This document shows positions 1 to 6,563 of a DNA stretch of 11,548 nt, piece by piece (position 1 is the first letter of the stretch; each line of letters begins with the position of its first letter). The notes under the pieces were generated by a model, which was not told the DNA's origin, made no database searches, and saw nothing but the letters and a program-made list of their open reading frames with translations. The stretch covers positions 1 to 11,548 of the forward strand of contig JAICLN010000091.1 of NCBI GenBank assembly GCA_025925615.1. The letters run 5' to 3'. The position numbers were made by a program, and so were the translations under genes. The DNA comes from Actinomycetospora sp. GTDB taxonomy: Bacteria > Actinomycetota > Actinomycetes > Mycobacteriales > Pseudonocardiaceae.

Positions 1-69
1 GGCGAGCACGGCGGCCCGCTGCTCGGGGTCGAGTCCCTGCTCCGGGGTCTGGCCGGGCGCCGCGGTCAC
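1..69 (-). CDS. uvrD2: UvrD-family DNA helicase, N-terminal fragment (probably UvrD2)
   Basis: Only the first 23-25 codons are present; the gene runs off the left edge. The translation contains GLDPEQRAAVLA, typical of the segment just before the Walker A motif (the Q-motif region) in superfamily 1 UvrD/PcrA helicases, which are 3'-5' ATP-dependent DNA unwinding enzymes acting in repair. No ATPase motif is inside the window, so the family call rests on this short match and on context: mycoredoxin and nudC follow, as in mycobacteria where uvrD2 is their neighbour. Two GTG codons can start the frame, at 75 and 69. A GGAG at 78-81 lies 8 nt before the GTG at 69 but only 2 nt before the one at 75, so 69 is preferred. 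The assignment to UvrD2 rather than another UvrD paralogue is inference. Confidence 0.6.
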   Translation of the reverse strand, partial: MTAAPGQTPEQGLDPEQRAAVLA

Positions 70-146
70 CGTCACCGCTCCATCGTCTCAACCCGGCCCG
101 ACGTCGTGGGGCAGGACGGTCCGGCCGGTCGCGGCCACCCCGTGAG

Positions 147-195
147 AGCGAACGGCACTCTCGCTGCGTCTCCGCGCGCGAACGAGCCGCTCGCT
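147..195. repeat. Paired palindromic repeat (two 19-bp units 30 bp apart)
   Basis: Two imperfect inverted-repeat units, at 147-165 and 177-195, each run from a GCGAA-type arm to a TCGCT arm, separated by an 11-nt spacer containing TCTCCGCG. The same architecture (19 + 11 + 19 nt) recurs at 4869-4917, with about 35 of 49 positions identical by hand alignment. It lies between the helicase start and the 3' end of the AraC-type gene, both on the minus strand, so it could form a stem-loop downstream of the regulator. No other content is evident in the 70-205 gap. Confidence 0.6.
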
Positions 196-205
196 CGGGG
201 ACGGT

Positions 206-916
206 CTACCCCGACCGGGCCCGCCGGCGGAACTGCCCGGGCGTCTCGCCGGCCAGCCGGGTGAACTGGCGGGTGAAGGCCGGCTGGTCGTAGAACCCGC
301 ACGCAACGGCGATCTCCGCCAGCGGCCGGTCGGTATCGGTGAGCAGCGCCCGGGCGCGGTCGATGCGGGTGCGCAGCACGAACTGGGTAGGGGCGAGCCC
401 GAACACGGCCCGCATCCGCCGCTCGAGCGCCGACAGCGACAGCCCCGCGGTCGTCGCCATCTCCTCCACCCGCGGCGGATTGTCGACGCGGGACTCCACG
501 AGCTCCACGACCCGGGACAGCGCCGGCATCGCCGGGTCGGCGGCGTCCGCCGAGCGCAGGTCCTCGGACACGGTGACGACGCCGGCGGTGGTCCCGTCCG
601 CGCCCGGCACCGGGATCTTCGTCGTGAGGTACCAGCCCGGCTGCCCGCCCTCGCGGCGGATGAGCTCGAGCTCGTGGCGCAGCGGACGCCCGTCGGCGAG
701 CACCCGGGCGTCCTGCTCCTCGTAGCGCTCGGCCAGCGCCGCGACGAACAGCTCGCCCGCGCGGCGACCGATCACCCCGGCCCGCGTGCGCTGGTTGGTG
801 CGCCGCACGAACGCGTCGTTGACCTCCGTGTACCGCCCCTCGGCGTCCTTGGCGCAGAACATCACGCCGGTCAGCTCGGCGAAGAGCGCGATCAGGGCGG
901 GGGCGGGCACGTCCAC
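206..916 (-). CDS. PAS-domain AraC-family transcriptional regulator
   Basis: A 236-residue DNA-binding regulator. Residues about 7-117 look like a PAS sensor domain: a G-R-Y-T-E-V-N-D-A-F stretch near 27-36, a G-W-Y-L-T-T-K-I-P strand near 94-102, and a final G-V-V-T-V-S-E-D strand. Residues about 132-233 form an AraC-type double helix-turn-helix. The first helix pair is near 150-171 (E-E-M-A-T-T-A-G-L-S). The second is near 198-220, followed by the conserved family ending G-E-T-P-G-Q-F-R-R. The GTG start at 916 has a strong GGAGGAG ribosome site at 922-928, 5 nt away. It is divergent from putA across 139 nt, which suggests it controls putA and perhaps itself. The PAS ligand cannot be read from sequence, and a proline-related signal is only inferred from position. 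Family confidence is high; target confidence is moderate. Confidence 0.88.
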   Translation of the reverse strand: MDVPAPALIALFAELTGVMFCAKDAEGRYTEVNDAFVRRTNQRTRAGVIGRRAGELFVAALAERYEEQDARVLADGRPLRHELELIRREGGQPGWYLTTKIPVPGADGTTAGVVTVSEDLRSADAADPAMPALSRVVELVESRVDNPPRVEEMATTAGLSLSALERRMRAVFGLAPTQFVLRTRIDRARALLTDTDRPLAEIAVACGFYDQPAFTRQFTRLAGETPGQFRRRARSG

Positions 917-931
917 GTCGTCTCCTCCCGA

Positions 932-989
932 GCCCGGCGAGGGGAGGATCCGGTCGCTCTACCCGCACGAGGGCTCCCCTCGCGCCGGG
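932..989. promoter_or_regulatory. Inverted repeat in the araC-putA divergent promoter region
   Basis: The 917-1055 gap holds an inverted repeat. The left arm, near 932-946, reads CCCGGCG then AGGGGAG; the right arm, 974-989, reads CTCCCCT, two extra bases (CG), then CGCCGGG. It gives two 7-bp blocks with a 2-nt bulge around a spacer of about 27 nt. It could be an operator for the AraC-type regulator or an RNA hairpin in a leader. A TACAAG at 1026-1031 resembles a -10 box for putA, but no convincing -35 lies 16-18 nt upstream. The inverted repeat is seen in sequence; its function is inference. Confidence 0.4.
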
Positions 990-1055
990 GGTTGGTGTCC
1001 CGCCCCGGCCGAGGAGCGGGAACGGTACAAGACCCGCGCGCCGGAGCGGCGCACG

Positions 1056-4000
1056 ATGGAGCGCATGACCGAGCAGGTGATCGCCCCGATCGCGGAGATC
1101 GACGAGCCGATGGTGGACCGGGCGGTCGCCCGCGCGGCCCGGTGGAGCGAGGTGAGCGCGGGCGGGCACGACACCGCCACCCGCCGCCTGGCCTCCCTGG
1201 TGCACGACCCCGACGGCGTCGAGTTCGCCCTGCGCTTCGTCGACCGCGTCGCCCGTCCCGACGACGACGGCGTCGCGGCCCGCGAGCTCGCGCGCCTCGC
1301 CGGGCGGGGCGCGACGCTGCCCGGGTTCGCGAACGTGGTGGACCGGACGATGCTGCGCACCGGGGCCGTGCTCGCGCCCCGGGCGCCGCGGGTGGTCGTC
1401 CCCCTCGCGCGGCGCCGGCTCAAGCAGCTCGTCGGGCACCTGGTCGTGGACGCGTCGGGCCGCAGCCTCCGCCGTCACCTCGCGGACGCGCGCGCCCGGG
1501 GCCGGCGCCTCAACCTCAACCTGCTCGGCGAGGCCGTCCTCGGCGAGGCCGAGGCCGACCGCCGCTTCGAGCGCACCCTCGCGCTGATCCGCCGCCCGGA
1601 CGTCGACTACGTCTCGGTGAAGGCCTCCGCGGTAGCGAGCCAGCTCGTCCCGTGGGACCTCGAGGGCAGCCGCGACCGGCTCGTCCGCCGCCTCACCCCG
1701 CTGTTCGAGACCGCCCGCGACGAGGACGTCTTCATCAACCTGGACATGGAGGAGTACAAGGACCTCGACCTCACGCTGGCGCTGTTCACCACGCTGCTCG
1801 ACGCGCCGTCGCTGCGCGGGTACTCCGCCGGCATCGTGCTGCAGGCCTATCTGCCGGACTCGGTGGCGGCCCTCGAGCAGGTCGCGCGGTTCGCCCGACG
1901 CCGGGTCGACGCCGGCGGCGCGCCGGTGAAGGTCCGGCTGGTCAAGGGCGCGAACCTCGCCATGGAGCGGGTGGACGCCGCCCTGCACGACTGGCCGCAG
2001 GCGCCCTACGCCACCAAGGCCGAGGTCGACGCCAACTACGTCCGGCTCCTCGACCGAGCACTGCGTCCCGAGCTGGCCGACGCGCTGCGGGTCGGCGTCG
2101 CGAGCCACCACCTGCACCACGTGGCGCTGGCCGTCGAGCTGGCCGCCGCGCGCGGGGTCGAGCACCAGATGGACGTCGAGATGCTCCAGGGGATGGCCCC
2201 GGCGCAGGCCGAGGCGGTGGCCGCGGACCTGCGGGGCAGCGGCGGACGCGAAGCGGAGCGGAGCCGGACCATCGAGTCCAACCTGGTGCTCTACACGCCG
2301 GTCGTGCACGCCGAGGACTTCGACGCCGCGGTGAGCTACCTGGTCCGGCGGCTCGAGGAGAACGCCGGGCACGAGAACTACCTGTACGCGATGTTCTCCG
2401 CCGACGGCCCGGCCAGCTACCTCGACCGGTTCCGCGCCTCGGTCCGCGACCGCGACACCGTCGTGGACCAGCCCCGCCGCACCCAGGACCGGTCGGCCGA
2501 GCGGTCAGAAGAGTCGCGTTCCGGACACTCGACGTCCCGAAACCGTCGTTCGTCAACGGGCGACCCCGAATTCCGCAACGAGCCCGACACCGACCCCTCG
2601 CTGCCTGCGAACCGGAACTGGGCCCGGCGGGCCGTCTCCGCCACACCGGCCGTCGTCCGGGAACCCGAGCTGACCGACCCGGCCGCCGTCGACGTCGTCG
2701 TGGACCGCGCCGCCGCCTCGTCGTGGCGCGACACCGCACCGGACGAGCGCGCCCGGCTGCTCCGCGAGGCCGCGCGGTCGCTGGCCGGCGCCCGCACCGA
2801 GCTGCTGAGCGTGATGGTCCACGAGGCCGGCAAGACGGTCGCCGAGGCCGACCCGGAGATCTCCGAGGCGATCGACTTCGCCGCGTACTACGCCGACCGG
2901 GCCGCAGAGCTGCCGGGAGACGGAGCGCAGCGGAGCTCGACCCATCGGACGCCGTCGACGAGGTTCACCCCGGCCCGCGTCGTCGTCGTGACCCCGCCGT
3001 GGAACTTCCCCGTCGCGATCCCGCTCGGCGGCTGTCTGGCCGCCCTCGCGGCCGGGGCCGCCGTCGTGATCAAGCCGGCGCCGCAGGTGCGGGCGTGCGC
3101 GGAGGTCGGGGTCGCGGCGCTGCTCCGCGCGGGCATCCCCGCCGACGCGCTGCAGCTCGTGCACACCGACGAGGGCGCGGCCGGCCAGCGGCTGATCACG
3201 CACCCGGCGGTGGAGCGCGTCGTGCTGACCGGCGCGAGCGAGACGGCGGCGCTGTTCCGGTCGTGGCGCCCGGACCTGCCGCTGATCGCCGAGACGTCGG
3301 GCAAGAACGCGCTCGTGATCACCCCCGCCGCCGACCCCGACCTCGCCGTCGCCGACCTCGTCCGCTCCGCGTTCGGGCACGCCGGCCAGAAGTGCTCGGC
3401 GGCCTCGCTGGCGATCCTCGTGGGGTCGATGGGCGACCCGCGGACCCGGGTCGGGAAGCGGTTCCGCCGCCAGCTCGTCGACGCGGTGACGACGCTGCGG
3501 GTGGGTCACGGCAGCGACCTCGGGACGACGATGGGCCCGCTGGTCGGGGACCTGTCGGAGAAGCTGGAGCGGGGGCTGACGCGGCTCGACGACGGCGAGT
3601 CGTGGCTGGTCGAGCCGCGACACGTCGACGGGGCGGTCTGGACGCCCGGGGTGCGCGACGGCGTGGCGCCCGGCTCGTGGTTCCACCGCACCGAGTGCTT
3701 CGGGCCGGTGCTGGGGCTGATGACGGCGGGGTCGCTGGACGAGGCGATCGAGCTCCAGAACGCCACCGGGTTCGGGCTGACCGGCGGGCTGCACTCGCTG
3801 GACGCCGACGAGATCGAGCACTGGAGCACGTACGTCGAGGTCGGCAACGCCTACGTCAACCGTCACATCACCGGAGCGATCGTGCAGCGACAGTCGTTCG
3901 GGGGCTGGAAGGGCTCCGTGGTCGGGCCGGGCGCGAAGCCGGGCGGGCCGAACTACGTCGCGCAGTTCGGGACGTGGAGCGATCCCGTAGAGCTCCCCGC

Positions 4001-4490
4001 CGCTCCCCTGGGCCGGGCGGCGGCGGACCTGCTCGCCGCCGTCGCGTCGTCGGTGTCCGCCGAGGACCTGACCTGGCTGCGAGCGGCCGCGGGCTCTGAC
4101 GCGGCGGCGTGGCGGGACGAGTTCGCGCCCGAGCACGACCCGACGGGGATCGCCGCCGAGGCCAACGTCTTCCGGTACCGGCCGCTGCCGGCCCTGCGGC
4201 TGGTCGTCGGGGAGGACGCGGCGCAGCGGGACGTGCTGCGGGTCCGACTGGCCGCGGCGTGCGCCGGGGTTCCGGTGGACGAGGTGGGTCCCGACGTGGA
4301 GCCGGCGCCGGGTGAGCGGCTGCGGACGGTGGGGACGGTGGCGGAGGGTCTGCGGCGCGCGGCTGCGGAGGTCGGGGCCTCGCTGGTGGACGCCCCGGTG
4401 CTCGCGGACGGGCGGCGGGAGATGCTCACGGTGCTGCGCGAGCAGGCGATCAGTGTGACCCGTCACCGGTTCGGTCACGTGGAAGCCTGA
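1056..4490 (+). CDS. putA: Bifunctional proline dehydrogenase / L-glutamate gamma-semialdehyde dehydrogenase (PutA)
   Basis: A 1144-residue enzyme that oxidises proline to pyrroline-5-carboxylate using FAD, then oxidises the derived glutamate semialdehyde to glutamate using NAD+. The N-terminal half is the proline dehydrogenase barrel: VSVKAS with K189, the R-L-V-K-G-A-N strand (R294, K297), and L-V-L-Y-T-P-V-V near the end of the barrel. The C-terminal half is an aldehyde dehydrogenase: T-P-P-W-N-F from T646, the general base in A-E-T-S-G-K-N (E746), and the nucleophile in G-Q-K-C-S (C780). A C-terminal region of about 150 residues follows. The ATG at 1056 has GGAG at 1043-1046; an ATG three codons later is an alternative. 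There is no N-terminal ribbon-helix-helix repressor domain as in E. coli PutA, so regulation must come from elsewhere, perhaps the divergent AraC-type protein. Oddly, three low-similarity insertions interrupt otherwise conserved regions at residues about 397-407, 480-502 and 621-635, all in frame. Confidence 0.95.
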   Translation: MERMTEQVIAPIAEIDEPMVDRAVARAARWSEVSAGGHDTATRRLASLVHDPDGVEFALRFVDRVARPDDDGVAARELARLAGRGATLPGFANVVDRTMLRTGAVLAPRAPRVVVPLARRRLKQLVGHLVVDASGRSLRRHLADARARGRRLNLNLLGEAVLGEAEADRRFERTLALIRRPDVDYVSVKASAVASQLVPWDLEGSRDRLVRRLTPLFETARDEDVFINLDMEEYKDLDLTLALFTTLLDAPSLRGYSAGIVLQAYLPDSVAALEQVARFARRRVDAGGAPVKVRLVKGANLAMERVDAALHDWPQAPYATKAEVDANYVRLLDRALRPELADALRVGVASHHLHHVALAVELAAARGVEHQMDVEMLQGMAPAQAEAVAADLRGSGGREAERSRTIESNLVLYTPVVHAEDFDAAVSYLVRRLEENAGHENYLYAMFSADGPASYLDRFRASVRDRDTVVDQPRRTQDRSAERSEESRSGHSTSRNRRSSTGDPEFRNEPDTDPSLPANRNWARRAVSATPAVVREPELTDPAAVDVVVDRAAASSWRDTAPDERARLLREAARSLAGARTELLSVMVHEAGKTVAEADPEISEAIDFAAYYADRAAELPGDGAQRSSTHRTPSTRFTPARVVVVTPPWNFPVAIPLGGCLAALAAGAAVVIKPAPQVRACAEVGVAALLRAGIPADALQLVHTDEGAAGQRLITHPAVERVVLTGASETAALFRSWRPDLPLIAETSGKNALVITPAADPDLAVADLVRSAFGHAGQKCSAASLAILVGSMGDPRTRVGKRFRRQLVDAVTTLRVGHGSDLGTTMGPLVGDLSEKLERGLTRLDDGESWLVEPRHVDGAVWTPGVRDGVAPGSWFHRTECFGPVLGLMTAGSLDEAIELQNATGFGLTGGLHSLDADEIEHWSTYVEVGNAYVNRHITGAIVQRQSFGGWKGSVVGPGAKPGGPNYVAQFGTWSDPVELPAAPLGRAAADLLAAVASSVSAEDLTWLRAAAGSDAAAWRDEFAPEHDPTGIAAEANVFRYRPLPALRLVVGEDAAQRDVLRVRLAAACAGVPVDEVGPDVEPAPGERLRTVGTVAEGLRRAAAEVGASLVDAPVLADGRREMLTVLREQAISVTRHRFGHVEA
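2244..2270 (+). repeat. In-frame 27-bp dispersed repeat, copy A (inside putA)
   Basis: Encodes GREAERSRT (putA residues 397-405), in a loop just before the last barrel strand of the proline dehydrogenase domain, where relatives as I know them have only a short turn. It matches copy B (2916-2942) at 21 of 27 bases and copy C (8693-8719, minus strand) at 21 of 27. It is in the same reading frame as both. The divergence suggests it is the oldest copy or a sub-family. Confidence 0.55.
2504..2543 (+). repeat. Repeat-derived insertion in the putA interdomain linker
   Basis: Within the linker between the two PutA enzymes, residues about 480-502 are a Ser/Arg-rich stretch (SAERSEESRSGHSTSRNRR) including two TCA serine codons, unusual in this GC-rich gene. 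The DNA at 2504-2543 aligns with 7571-7609, the right half of the hairpin after the lrp gene, at roughly 28 of 39 positions with one gap; both share GTCAG, GTCGC, GACAC and ACGT blocks in order. I read this as a decayed or divergent copy of that element inserted in frame. The alignment is by hand and moderately convincing. Confidence 0.4.
2916..2942 (+). repeat. In-frame 27-bp dispersed repeat, copy B (inside putA)
   Basis: Encodes GDGAQRSST (putA residues 621-629) in the loop between the N-terminal helices of the aldehyde dehydrogenase domain and the T-P-P-W-N-F strand region. It is 24 of 27 bases identical to copy C in nudC, in the same orientation relative to coding and in the same frame. 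Nearby residues HRTPSTR may also belong to the insertion. Confidence 0.7.
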
Positions 4491-4515
4491 GCCGGGTGCC
4501 GGTGTTGAACGGCAC

Positions 4516-4776
4516 ATGGCGCAGATGACGATGTACACGACCGGCTGGTGCGGGTTCTGCCGGCGGCTCAAGAGCCAGCTGGACCGCGAGGGCATCGGGT
4601 ACGACGAGGTCGACATCGAGCGCACCCCGGACGCCGCCGAGATCGTCATGCAGGTCAACGGCGGCAACCGGACGGTGCCGACGGTCGTCTACCCCGACGG
4701 GTCGGCCGCGACCAACCCGAGCTTCGCCGAGGTCAAGTCGGCGCTGGCCAAGGCCGAGGCCGCGTCCGGCATCTGA
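4516..4776 (+). CDS. mrx1: Mycoredoxin / glutaredoxin-like protein
   Basis: An 86-residue thioredoxin-fold redox protein. The active site is C12-G-F-C15 after the first strand M-T-M-Y-T-T-G-W, and the cis-proline motif T-V-P is at 53-55, followed by the expected P-D-G turn. Length, the W-C-G-[FY]-C signature and the actinobacterial setting fit mycoredoxin-1, which reduces mixed disulfides between proteins and mycothiol. The ATG is 25 nt after the putA stop, so it may be read from the putA transcript. No strong ribosome site is visible, and an ATG three codons in is possible. Hairpin repeats lie directly downstream, before the convergent exporter. A plain glutaredoxin using another thiol is the alternative, less likely in this lineage. 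Confidence 0.88.
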   Translation: MAQMTMYTTGWCGFCRRLKSQLDREGIGYDEVDIERTPDAAEIVMQVNGGNRTVPTVVYPDGSAATNPSFAEVKSALAKAEAASGI

Positions 4777-4788
4777 GCCCGGCCCGGC

Positions 4789-4815
4789 TTCTGAGCGAAG
4801 GGCACCTTCGGTCGA
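4789..4815 (+). repeat. Palindromic repeat unit after mrx1
   Basis: A unit beginning TTCTGA with a CGAAGG stem (4796-4801), a 3-nt loop and a CCTTCG arm (4805-4810). It is 24 of 27 bases identical to 4864-4890, 75 bp downstream. It starts 13 nt after the mrx1 stop and may act as a weak terminator; there is no T-tract. Confidence 0.6.
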
Positions 4816-4866
4816 ATAGATTGGCGACGGGCGCCCACCGCCGGAACGGCTGGTCGGCCGAGGTTC

Positions 4867-4919
4867 TGACCGAAGGGCCCCTTCGCTCGATCTACGCGAG
4901 CGAAGGGGCCCTTCGCTCA
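4867..4919. terminator. Long stem-loop made of two palindromic repeat units; likely bidirectional terminator
   Basis: Two units, at 4868-4888 and 4898-4918, are each palindromes: the second is perfect around a single central base and the first has one mismatch. As neighbours they also form one long hairpin: 4871-4889 pairs with 4897-4915 for 19 uninterrupted base pairs around a 7-nt loop (ATCTACG), then one mismatch and three more pairs. It sits between the 3' ends of mrx1 (+) and the exporter (-), 17 nt from the exporter stop, a natural place for a two-way terminator. No T-tract is seen, common for actinobacterial terminators. It is also a member of the paired-repeat family at 147-195. Confidence 0.65.
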
Positions 4920-4935
4920 TCCCGGCACGGCTCAC

Positions 4936-6432
4936 TCAGGCTCGGGCCCGCTCCCCGACCGGTGCCGGCTCCGCCGCCCGCACGGGCCGGGCCCAGACCG
5001 CCACGACCACCGCGGCGACGAGCGCGCCCACCCCGGCCACCGTGAACACCCGGTCCAGCCCGGCCGCGAAGGCCTGGTGCACCAGCGCGGTCGTCGCGTC
5101 CCCGCTCCCGACGACCTGCGCGGCGCGCCCGCCGGCGAGCGCGTTCGCCGTCGTCGTCACCTCGGACGTCCCGGCACCCGACAGCACCGTCGCGACCCGC
5201 CCCGCGAAGATCGTCCCCAGCACGGCCAGCCCGACGGCGAGGCCCAGCTGGCGGAACGTGTTCACCGCGGCGCTGCCCACCCCGGCGCGGGCCGGCGGGA
5301 GGACCGCGAGGGTCGCCGAGACGAGGACCGGGGTCGCGAGCCCGACGCCGAGGCCCGCGACGACGAGCCCGGTCACCAGCACCCACGGGCCCGACGTCGG
5401 CGCCACCAGCGTCATCAGCAGCACCCCGGCGCCGATCAGCACCAGACCGCCGGCGATCGGGCGCGCGGGCGACCCGCCGTGCAGGAACCGGCCCGCCGAC
5501 AGCGAGACCACGAACGACGCCACGGAGAGCGGCAGCGCCACCAGGCCCGCCTGGATCGGGGAGAGGTCCAGCACCGACTGGAGCCAGATCGACACCAGCG
5601 CGAGGTGAGCGAATGCGGCAGCCTGCAGGACCGCGGCCGCGATCATGAGCGCGGTGAACGAGGGGTTGGCGAACAGCGCGAGGTCGAGCATCGGCGCGGC
5701 GCTGCGGTGCTCGACGACGACGAACGCCACGAGGGCGGCGGCCGCGAGCGCCAGGGCGACCACGGTCGCCGTCGCACCCCACCCGTCCTCCCCCGCCGCC
5801 ACCAGTCCGTAGACCAGCGCCGCCGACGCGACGGTGAACGTGGCCGCGCCGGGGACGTCGATCCGGTGCCGGCCGCCCGGGGCGGACTCGGTCACGACGG
5901 CGAGGGTGAGCGCCACGGCGACGACCGCGACAGGCAGGTTGACCAGGAAGATCGACCGCCAGCCCCACGCCTCGGTGAGCAGGCCGCCGAGCAGTGGCCC
6001 ACAGGCGGCGGCGAGGCCGTTGACCGCGCCCCACACGCCGAAGGCCGTGCCGCGCCGCCGGCCGTGGTAGGTGATGGCGATCAGGGCCGCCGTCGTCGCG
6101 AACATCGCCGCCCCGCCGACGCCCTGCACGATCCGGGCCGCGACGAGGGTCCCGACGCTCGGCGCGAGGCCGCAGGCCAGCGACGCCACCGCGAACAGCC
6201 CGAGCCCGGCGAGGTAGAGGCGCCGCCGGCCGAAGCGGTCGGCGAGGGTGCCGGTGACCATGAGCAGCGCCGCCAGCGCGAGCGCGTACCCGTCGATCAC
6301 CCACTGCAGGCCGCCGAACGACGTGCCGAGCGACGCGCCGATGGGCGGCAGGGCGACGTTCACGATCGTGACGTCGACCAGAAGCATGAAGGTGCCCAGA
6401 CAGACGGCCACCAGGGGCCACCACGGACGCAT
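4936..6432 (-). CDS. MFS drug exporter, DHA2 family (14 membrane segments)
   Basis: A 498-residue inner-membrane transporter, predicted to use the proton gradient to export small hydrophobic compounds or drugs. It starts with the DHA2 motif L-L-V-D-V-T-I-V-N-V-A-L-P near 17-29. Motif A (G-T-L-A-D-R-F-G-R-R-R) is at 61-71, an R-I-V-Q-G-V-G-G motif B at 100-107, and antiporter motif C (G-P-L-L-G-G) at 145-150, followed by W-G-W-R-S-I-F-L-V-N-L-P, typical of EmrB/QacA-like proteins. Length and hydrophobic profile fit 14 segments. The ATG at 6432 has a strong GAGGAGGAG ribosome site at 6438-6446. It is divergent from the Lrp-type regulator over 131 nt, suggesting control by that protein. Substrate cannot be told from sequence; export of an amino-acid-like compound is possible given the regulator class, but this is inference. 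Confidence 0.9.
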   Translation of the reverse strand: MRPWWPLVAVCLGTFMLLVDVTIVNVALPPIGASLGTSFGGLQWVIDGYALALAALLMVTGTLADRFGRRRLYLAGLGLFAVASLACGLAPSVGTLVAARIVQGVGGAAMFATTAALIAITYHGRRRGTAFGVWGAVNGLAAACGPLLGGLLTEAWGWRSIFLVNLPVAVVAVALTLAVVTESAPGGRHRIDVPGAATFTVASAALVYGLVAAGEDGWGATATVVALALAAAALVAFVVVEHRSAAPMLDLALFANPSFTALMIAAAVLQAAAFAHLALVSIWLQSVLDLSPIQAGLVALPLSVASFVVSLSAGRFLHGGSPARPIAGGLVLIGAGVLLMTLVAPTSGPWVLVTGLVVAGLGVGLATPVLVSATLAVLPPARAGVGSAAVNTFRQLGLAVGLAVLGTIFAGRVATVLSGAGTSEVTTTANALAGGRAAQVVGSGDATTALVHQAFAAGLDRVFTVAGVGALVAAVVVAVWARPVRAAEPAPVGERARA

Positions 6433-6488
6433 CGGTTCTCCTCCTCGGGACTGCGGTTCGCGACGACGGGGGCCGCCGGTGCCACCAT

Positions 6489-6511
6489 CGTCGACACCCG
6501 GTGCGTCGACG
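6489..6511. promoter_or_regulatory. Candidate operator between exporter and lrp genes
   Basis: CGTCGAC and its reverse complement GTCGACG flank a 9-nt spacer (ACCCGGTGC) in the middle of the 131-nt divergent gap. Size and symmetry fit a dimeric regulator site, and the adjacent Lrp-type protein is the obvious candidate. Such words are easy to find by chance in GC-rich DNA, so support is weak. Confidence 0.3.
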
Positions 6512-6563
6512 GACGCGTCGGGGACGTCGTGTCGGCGGGTATCGACATCCTGGAGGCAGAGCC

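Noticed and set aside
786..1055. Upstream extension of the putA frame by 90 codons
   Set aside because: It runs into the divergent regulator's coding region and has no PutA similarity; the ATG at 1056 with GGAG upstream is the sensible start.
72..2372. 766-codon minus-strand open frame opposite the AraC-type gene and putA
   Set aside because: Arg/Gly/Pro-rich shadow of well supported genes; no recognisable domain, typical of high-GC antisense frames.
674..4099. 1141-codon plus-strand open frame overlapping putA
   Set aside because: Out-of-frame shadow of putA with very high Arg/Gly content and no domain.
2553..4667. 704-codon minus-strand frame opposite putA and mrx1
   Set aside because: Antisense shadow; His/Arg/Pro-rich with no motif.
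4868..4918. Possible small CRISPR array (palindromes at regular spacing)
   Set aside because: Only two units with an 11-nt spacer, no cas genes, and the spacer is itself partly conserved with the other locus.
4450..4935. Minus-strand frame with repeated S-E-G-x-L-R-S peptides
   Set aside because: The repeated peptides come from the palindromic DNA repeats read through; the frame is antisense to mrx1 and has no other protein character.
6501..6563. 21-codon upstream extension of the Lrp-type protein
   Set aside because: Arg-rich and without family similarity; GGAGG sits 7 nt before GTG 6564.
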